Assembly (NCBI RefSeq): GCF_000819885.1
Contig: NZ_CDBO01000011.1
Span: 37,893 to 101,892 of the forward strand
Direction of reading: 5' to 3'
DNA length: 64,000 bases
From: Aeromonas fluvialis
GTDB lineage: Bacteria > Pseudomonadota > Gammaproteobacteria > Enterobacterales > Aeromonadaceae
This document shows positions 59,019 through 64,000 of the stretch, piece by piece. A model generated the notes under the pieces. It saw nothing but the letters and a program-made list of their open reading frames with translations. It was not told the DNA's origin and searched no databases. Numbering within the stretch: the stretch's first letter is position 1; each line of letters begins with the position of its first letter. The position numbers and the translations under genes were made by a program.

Positions 59019-59228
59019 TTAGACCAGAGTAACGTTCTCAGCCTGGGGGCCTTTTTGGCCCTGAGTCACAGTGAACTGGACTTTTTGACCTTCAGCCAGG
59101 GTTTTGAAACCGGTGCTCTGGATGGAGGAGAAGTGAACGAAAACGTCCGGACCCTGAGATTGCTCAATAAAGCCAAAACCCTTGGTTTCGTTGAACCATT
59201 TTACCTGGCCGGTGCGAATGTCAGACAT
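59019..59228 (-). CDS. Cold-shock domain protein (CspA family)
   Basis: The 69-residue product is a single cold-shock domain with [17 protein letters not shown] (RNP1, about 8-24) and DVFVHFSSI (RNP2, about 29-37). Such proteins melt RNA structure and aid translation at low temperature. The leader is long, about 130 bases from the predicted start of transcription, in keeping with cspA-like thermosensing leaders. Which Csp paralogue this is cannot be settled. Confidence 0.95.
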   Translation of the reverse strand: MSDIRTGQVKWFNETKGFGFIEQSQGPDVFVHFSSIQSTGFKTLAEGQKVQFTVTQGQKGPQAENVTLV

Positions 59229-59368
59229 GTGCTAAATCCTATCAATAACAAAATGAAACTAAGCCCGTGCTGGGCTGCATTTGCCTTGCAATCAGGGGTT
59301 GGCTCATGACTGACCACGTCTCTTTGTCCCAGTAGCACGCAGAACAATCCCTGTCTAAAGCACAAACG

Positions 59369-59396
59369 ATTGTACGTTAGCGCCGATCCTTGTCAA
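59369..59396 (-). promoter_or_regulatory. Promoter of the cold-shock gene
   Basis: On the minus strand a perfect TTGACA (59391-59396) is followed after 16 bases by TACAAT (59369-59374). The leader to the start codon is about 130 bases. Confidence 0.75.
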
Positions 59397-59417
59397 TTTG
59401 ACCCTTTTCATTTTTTG

Positions 59418-59453
59418 AATAAGCTAAAAATATTGTGAAGTCAGTAGCTTATT
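59418..59453. repeat. Perfect 9-base inverted repeat
   Basis: AATAAGCTA (59418-59426) and TAGCTTATT (59445-59453) are separated by 18 bases, in an AT-rich stretch just upstream of the cold-shock promoter. Role unknown. Confidence 0.6.
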
Positions 59454-59471
59454 TAAGAGATTTGCCCCACA

Positions 59472-59500
59472 AAAACGGGAGGCCGCAGCCTCCCGTTTGG
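59472..59500 (-). terminator. Terminator of the OapA-like gene
   Basis: AAACGGGAGGC and GCCTCCCGTTT form a perfect stem with a 4-base loop directly after the stop codon; the minus strand ends in a T run. Confidence 0.8.
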
Positions 59501-60166
59501 TCATTCCTTGAGGGCGAACCCTTCGCCCTGCCGGTCGTAGCGGTAGACTGCCTGACCGTAGGAGCGGATCTCCACCCGCTGGGTGCGGCGGGTGTCGTCC
59601 ACCAGGATGAAGATGGCTCGGCCAGATTGTAGGCGGGTCAGGGGGCGATCCGGCCCTTCGATGGCGATCAGGCGGCTCAGCTCTGCACCCGGTAACTCGA
59701 ATTTACGCCAGATGGCGTAGAGGGTCTCGCCGGCCTGTACCTCGTGCTGCAACCAGGTGCCGTTGACCTTCTCTTCGACCGGCTTGGCGGCGGGGGCACT
59801 CCCCGCAGTACCATTGCCCACGGTGAGTGCCTGAGCGGGCACGGCCAGCGGCACGTCCAGCGAGCCGGAGGGGGCCACTTTGGGGGCGGACGGCGCCGGC
59901 TCCCAGGCCAGAACCAGCAGCCAGAGCGGGAACAGGATCAGCAGGCCTATGGTGTTGTTGCGGGGCAGTGGGCTGGACAGCTTGAATTTGCCTGTTTTGG
60001 CATCCTGGCGGTGTTGGTCTGAGTTGTTCATTTCTTGACCAGAACGTTGGCGCAGGGACAGGGTCGCGGCATTGATACGATGGAGCAGGGATCCTTTTGA
60101 TTCGTCTTGGCGACGCTGCTGGGCTCGTCTGTTATGGCCACGTGGGCGACGGTCCGGGGTGGGCAC
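59501..60166 (-). CDS. OapA/YtfB-like membrane protein with LysM-like domain
   Basis: The 221-residue product has a basic cytoplasmic N terminus, one membrane segment (about 76-94, NTIGLLILFPLWLLVLAW), a Pro/Ala-rich periplasmic linker and a C-terminal OapA-type LysM-like domain (about 138-215, with HEVQAGETLYAIWRKFELP). E. coli YtfB, of the same layout, binds glycans at the division site. Start 60166 has GAGAGG upstream; ATG 60031 would remove the basic tail but keep the membrane segment. Confidence 0.8.
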   Translation of the reverse strand: MPTPDRRPRGHNRRAQQRRQDESKGSLLHRINAATLSLRQRSGQEMNNSDQHRQDAKTGKFKLSSPLPRNNTIGLLILFPLWLLVLAWEPAPSAPKVAPSGSLDVPLAVPAQALTVGNGTAGSAPAAKPVEEKVNGTWLQHEVQAGETLYAIWRKFELPGAELSRLIAIEGPDRPLTRLQSGRAIFILVDDTRRTQRVEIRSYGQAVYRYDRQGEGFALKE

Positions 60167-60265
60167 GGCATTTACCTCTCACTACATTGCCTGCCATCAG
60201 GCAAATATAGTGCCTATGGTAAACGGACTCGCCCCCGAGGGGGAGAGTCCTGATGCGGAAAATTA

Positions 60266-62368
60266 TCAGCTGAGACGAAATTGTCCCAATAATTGCTGCA
60301 ATCGCTCGGCGGCCTGACGCAGAGCCTGACTGGCTTTGGCCGTTTCGGTGGCATCCTGGGCGATGTCGTTGGCCAGGGCGTTGGTTTTTGACAGATTGCC
60401 GGAGACGGTTTCGGAGACCGAGCTCTGCTCTTCGGCGGCGGAGGCGATCTGGTAGGTCATGTCGTTGATGGTGGAGATGGCCTGGTAGATGCTGCCGAGC
60501 GCCTCTTCTGCCAGATCTGCTTCGCTCACCGCCTGATGGGTCAGCTGCTGGCTCTGGGTGATGGCATTGACCGCATTGGTGGAGCTCTGGCGGATCTTCT
60601 CGATCAGCTCCTGGGTGTTCTGCACCGCCTGCTGGGTATTGCCCGCCAGCTTGCGCACCTCGTCGGCCACCACCGCAAAGCCACGGCCCTGCTCGCCGGC
60701 CCGGGCCGCCTCGATGGCGGCGTTGAGCGCCAGCAGGTTGGTCTGATCGGCAATCCCCTGAATGACGGTGAGGATGCTGGTGATCTGTTCGCTGTCGTGG
60801 GCCAGCCCTTCCACTACCTCAGCCCCTTTACCGGCTTCTGCCGCGACTTTGTGCATTGACTGGATCACCTGCTGGAAGCGTACCTTGCCCTGATCGGCCG
60901 CAGCCTGGGCCTGTTTGGCCGAATCTGCGGTGTGGTTGGCGTGGGTGGCGACCTCCTGACTGACGTAGGACATCTCCTGTACCGCGGTCAGCATCTGCTC
61001 CATCTCGGCCTGATGATGCTGCAGGTTGTTGTCGGTCTGGCCGGCGATGCGGTCGGTGTCACCGGCATAGCGGTTCACCTCGCTGGCAGTCTTGAGCACA
61101 TCCCCGAGCAGCCCCTGCAGCTTGTCGATAAAGCGGTTGATGCCTTTGGCCAGATCCCCCAGCTCGTCGACCGAGCCGGTCGTGAGGCGTTTGGTGAGAT
61201 CCCCTTCACCATCGGCGATGTCATCCACCAGGCTGACCATCTGACGGATGGGGCCTGTGATGCTGCGTGCAATCACCAGCATGGTGGCCAGCGCCAGCAC
61301 CAGTACGATAACGGCACCCACCAATTGCTGGGTCATGGCTGCCTGGTTCATGTCGCTCAGCTGGCTTTCCAGTTGATCGGCCCCCGCCAGTACCACCTTG
61401 TAGGGCAGGGTGACGATGATGGCCCAGTTGCGGCTCATGCCCGGCACCATGATGGGGACGGAAATACGGAATGACTCGTCCAGCTCCTGACGCTGAACTT
61501 CCGGTTTGAGGTACTGTTGCCACTGGTTGCCCAGCACCTTACTTGCGCTGCTGCCGAGCAGGCTGGTATCACCGCTGGTGCCGGTGATGACACCGGCGGC
61601 GCTGACGATCAGGGTTTCGCCCTTGCCGTCATAGATATTGCTGTTGAGGCTCTTGGCCTGACGACTGATGGAGTCCACCGCCAGATCCAGCGCGGCGATC
61701 CCCTTGAACTGACCATCCACCATGATGGGGGTGGTGATAGTGCTCACCAGCACCTGCTGACCGTTGATATCCACCTTGAAGGGATCGATGAGGCAAGAGC
61801 GTCCTTCCCGTTTCGGGCAGGCGTAGTAGTCGTTGGCGGGATTGCCGAATTCGTCCGGGTCGGTTTTTTCGATGGAGAGCAGCAGATCGGTACCGATTTG
61901 ATCCTTGTCGCGATAGAAGTAGGGCACGAAGCGCCCCTTGTCGTCACTGCCCAGCGCACTCTGGCCAGCAAAGCTGGCATCCTGACCGTCGAAACCGTTG
62001 GGTTCGAAGCCGGCGAAAGCGCCATAGAGTTGCGGCTCCAGCGCCAGTTGCGCCTTGAGCAGATCGGTCGTTTGCTGGCGATCCAGCGGCAGCTTGCCCT
62101 GTTGCTGCAGGGCGAGGGCGCTGGCCATCTGCTGGGTATAGGAGAGCCCCTTTTGCAGCAGCTGGGTGATGGTAGCCGCCTCGGCGCGGGCATTGGCGCT
62201 GACCTTCTGCCATGCCTCCTGCTGCAGTGCTTCACGGCTGGAGCTGATGGTCAGTTGTTGGGTTTGTTGGCCGGAGTATTGGTTGAGCAGGATCAGGATG
62301 ACCAGGGCTACTGTCATGGCGATCCCGGCCATCACTAGAATGCGATTCTGGATAGAACGGAACTGCAT
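60266..62368 (-). CDS. Methyl-accepting chemotaxis protein with dCache sensor
   Basis: The 700-residue receptor has a membrane segment (about 9-30), a long periplasmic dCache-type sensor (about 35-330), a second membrane segment (about 345-365), HAMP (about 366-420) and the signalling domain with the hairpin tip [20 protein letters not shown]. There is no C-terminal CheR/CheB pentapeptide, so adaptation would need other receptors. Start 62368 ([15 protein letters not shown]) is the first Met before the membrane segment, although the frame runs on upstream. Ligand unknown. Confidence 0.92.
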   Translation of the reverse strand: MQFRSIQNRILVMAGIAMTVALVILILLNQYSGQQTQQLTISSSREALQQEAWQKVSANARAEAATITQLLQKGLSYTQQMASALALQQQGKLPLDRQQTTDLLKAQLALEPQLYGAFAGFEPNGFDGQDASFAGQSALGSDDKGRFVPYFYRDKDQIGTDLLLSIEKTDPDEFGNPANDYYACPKREGRSCLIDPFKVDINGQQVLVSTITTPIMVDGQFKGIAALDLAVDSISRQAKSLNSNIYDGKGETLIVSAAGVITGTSGDTSLLGSSASKVLGNQWQQYLKPEVQRQELDESFRISVPIMVPGMSRNWAIIVTLPYKVVLAGADQLESQLSDMNQAAMTQQLVGAVIVLVLALATMLVIARSITGPIRQMVSLVDDIADGEGDLTKRLTTGSVDELGDLAKGINRFIDKLQGLLGDVLKTASEVNRYAGDTDRIAGQTDNNLQHHQAEMEQMLTAVQEMSYVSQEVATHANHTADSAKQAQAAADQGKVRFQQVIQSMHKVAAEAGKGAEVVEGLAHDSEQITSILTVIQGIADQTNLLALNAAIEAARAGEQGRGFAVVADEVRKLAGNTQQAVQNTQELIEKIRQSSTNAVNAITQSQQLTHQAVSEADLAEEALGSIYQAISTINDMTYQIASAAEEQSSVSETVSGNLSKTNALANDIAQDATETAKASQALRQAAERLQQLLGQFRLS

Positions 62369-62642
62369 CGTCTCTTCCTTGTTCGTGAAAAATATGGTAA
62401 GCGCTATGTGGCTATCGACCGGAGGAGGCAGTTCTCCAGCGTTGTGTAGAGCACATTGGAAACAGCGCTTCTGTTTTGCGATTCTCCTCAAATATCAGGT
62501 GATAGATGAAGATGGTGACAGCTTTAATCCTCCTCTTTAGCCCGCAATGGCCTCATGGTTTTCCCATCCGCGATGGTCGGTGCTAAAATGCGACGGTTTT
62601 TTCTAACGAATTGGCCCAAGGCCCTCTACACAAGGCTTAAAG

Positions 62643-64000
62643 ATGAAAGTCAAAACCCGTTTTGCTCCCAGCCCGACCGGCTTTTTGCATGTCGGCGGTG
62701 CCCGTACCGCACTCTATTCCTGGTTGTTTGCAAAGAGCCAGGACGGCGAGTTCGTGCTGCGTATCGAGGATACCGACCTGGAACGTTCCACTCAAGAGGC
62801 GATCGACGCCATCATTGAGGGCATGGAATGGCTGGAGCTGAACTGGGATGAGGGCCCCTACTACCAGACCAAGCGCTTCGATCGCTACAACGTTCTGATC
62901 GACGAGATGCTGGCAGATGGCCGCGCCTACAAATGCTACTGCTCCAAGGAGCGGCTGGAAGCGCTGCGCGAAGGTCAGATGGCCAACGGCGAGAAGCCCC
63001 GCTATGACGGCAAGTGCCGCGACCACGCCCACGATCACCCGGCCGATGCGCCCCACGTCATCCGCTTCCGCAACCCGACCGAAGGTTCCGTGGTGTTTGA
63101 TGACCACGTCCGTGGCCGCATCGAGTTCGCCAACACCGAGCTGGACGATCTGATCATCCGCCGTACCGACGGCGCGCCGACCTACAACTTCTGCGTGGTG
63201 GTCGATGACTGGGATATGGCGATCACCCACGTGGTGCGTGGCGAAGACCACATCAACAACACCCCGCGTCAGATCAACATCTACAAGGCCCTGAACGCCC
63301 CCGTGCCGGAGTTTGCCCACGTCTCCATGATCTTGGGTGATGACGGCGCCAAGCTCTCCAAGCGTCACGGTGCCGTCTCCGTCATGCAGTACCGCGACGA
63401 CGGCTACCTGCCGGAAGCGCTGCTGAACTATCTGGTGCGTCTGGGCTGGTCCCACGGCGATCAGGAGATCTTCAGCCTCGACGAGATGATCAAGCTGTTC
63501 AGTCTGGATGCCATCTCCAAGTCCGCCTCCGCCTTCAATACCGACAAGCTACTGTGGTTGAACAACCACTACATGCGCACTCTGGATCCGGCCTATGTGG
63601 CCCAGCATCTGGCTTGGCACATGGAAAGCCAGCAGATCGACACCAGCAATGGCCCGGTGCTGGCCGACGTGGTCACCCTGCTGGCGGAGCGCTGCAACAC
63701 CCTGGTCGAGATGGCCGCTCAGAGCCGCTACCTGTTCGAAGATTTTGAGGCGATCGACGAAGCGGCTGCCAAGAAGCACCTGCGTGGCGTCGCAGCCGAG
63801 CCGCTCACCCTGGCCAAAGCCAAGCTGGCTGCACTGGATACTTGGACTACCGAAGCACTGCACGAGCTGATTGAGGCGACTGCCGCCGAACTGGGTCTGG
63901 GCATGGGCAAAGTCGGCATGCCGCTGCGCGTGGCGGTGACCGGGTTGGGTCAGTCCCCCGGCATCGACGCCGTGATGGTGCTGGTCGGCAAAGAGCGGGT
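62643..64000 (+). CDS. gltX: Glutamyl-tRNA synthetase GltX (3' end outside window)
   Basis: GltX charges tRNA-Glu. The first 452 codons are present, of about 470 expected. Class I motifs are visible: the HIGH-type [17 protein letters not shown] (about 7-23) and KMSKS-type [10 protein letters not shown] (about 236-245), with a zinc-ligand region CYCSKERLE followed by a Cys in [10 protein letters not shown]. The reading frame is open to the end of the window and no stop is seen. Confidence 0.96.
   Translation, partial: MKVKTRFAPSPTGFLHVGGARTALYSWLFAKSQDGEFVLRIEDTDLERSTQEAIDAIIEGMEWLELNWDEGPYYQTKRFDRYNVLIDEMLADGRAYKCYCSKERLEALREGQMANGEKPRYDGKCRDHAHDHPADAPHVIRFRNPTEGSVVFDDHVRGRIEFANTELDDLIIRRTDGAPTYNFCVVVDDWDMAITHVVRGEDHINNTPRQINIYKALNAPVPEFAHVSMILGDDGAKLSKRHGAVSVMQYRDDGYLPEALLNYLVRLGWSHGDQEIFSLDEMIKLFSLDAISKSASAFNTDKLLWLNNHYMRTLDPAYVAQHLAWHMESQQIDTSNGPVLADVVTLLAERCNTLVEMAAQSRYLFEDFEAIDEAAAKKHLRGVAAEPLTLAKAKLAALDTWTTEALHELIEATAAELGLGMGKVGMPLRVAVTGLGQSPGIDAVMVLVGKER

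Overview
The window looks like a chromosomal segment of an Aeromonas species (Gammaproteobacteria). This rests on moderately high GC, the enteric/Vibrio-type gene neighbourhoods (queG / nnr-tsaE-amiB-mutL-miaA-hfq-hflX-hflK-hflC-yjeT; lptD-surA-pdxA-rsmA-apaG-apaH; psd-rsgA / orn-tRNA-Gly), and lineage markers such as Crl, FrsA, a VF530-type DNA-binding protein and a DUF2960 protein. The species call is inference from gene content. Nearly all of the window is core genome: there is no intact mobile element and no CRISPR array.

Layout. 1-0.35 kb: remnant of an IS5-type transposase. 0.35-10.25 kb: signalling block with ArcB, a dGTPase, small DUF1127-like ORFs, and a VieS/VieA-like pair (periplasmic-binding hybrid kinase overlapping a REC-EAL c-di-GMP phosphodiesterase). 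10.6-14.6 kb: rfaH, the metNIQ methionine importer behind a MetJ operator, and an unassigned helical protein. 14.7-27.6 kb: polyphosphate glucokinase, queG, then the long nnr-to-yjeT cluster for metabolite repair, tRNA modification, cell separation, mismatch repair, riboregulation and FtsH control. 27.7-32.6 kb: ispB divergent from rplU-rpmA-obgE, then a YjiH-like membrane protein. 32.7-37.1 kb: an HD-GYP sensor, a decayed flavin monooxygenase gene and an HTH-2TM regulator. 37.2-46.7 kb: the apaH-to-lptD cluster, divergent from amgK-murU-djlA (outer-membrane biogenesis next to peptidoglycan salvage). 46.7-54.1 kb: pepD, a CRP-linked small-protein RNA gene, gpt, frsA, crl, proBA. 54.2-57.8 kb: a lipoprotein, DUF2960, VF530, psd, rsgA, with orn divergent. 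57.9-58.8 kb: seven identical tRNA-Gly(GCC) genes plus one broken copy. 59-64 kb: cold-shock protein, OapA-like protein, a chemotaxis receptor and the start of gltX, which runs off the window.

The most interesting items are: (i) a 29-codon ORF between pepD and gpt with a perfect CRP palindrome, a promoter and a terminator, which fits a homologue of the dual-function RNA VcdRP of Vibrio; (ii) two independent partial tandem duplications that left decayed gene ends, one of the mutL 5' end and one of the VF530 3' end; (iii) the tRNA-Gly array with an exact 100-bp period, alternating spacers and a terminal pseudo-tRNA with an intact 3' end; and (iv) the VieSA-like signalling pair. Regulatory sites that can be read directly include a MetJ box, a PurR-like palindrome upstream of gpt and a perfect inverted repeat on the amgK promoter.
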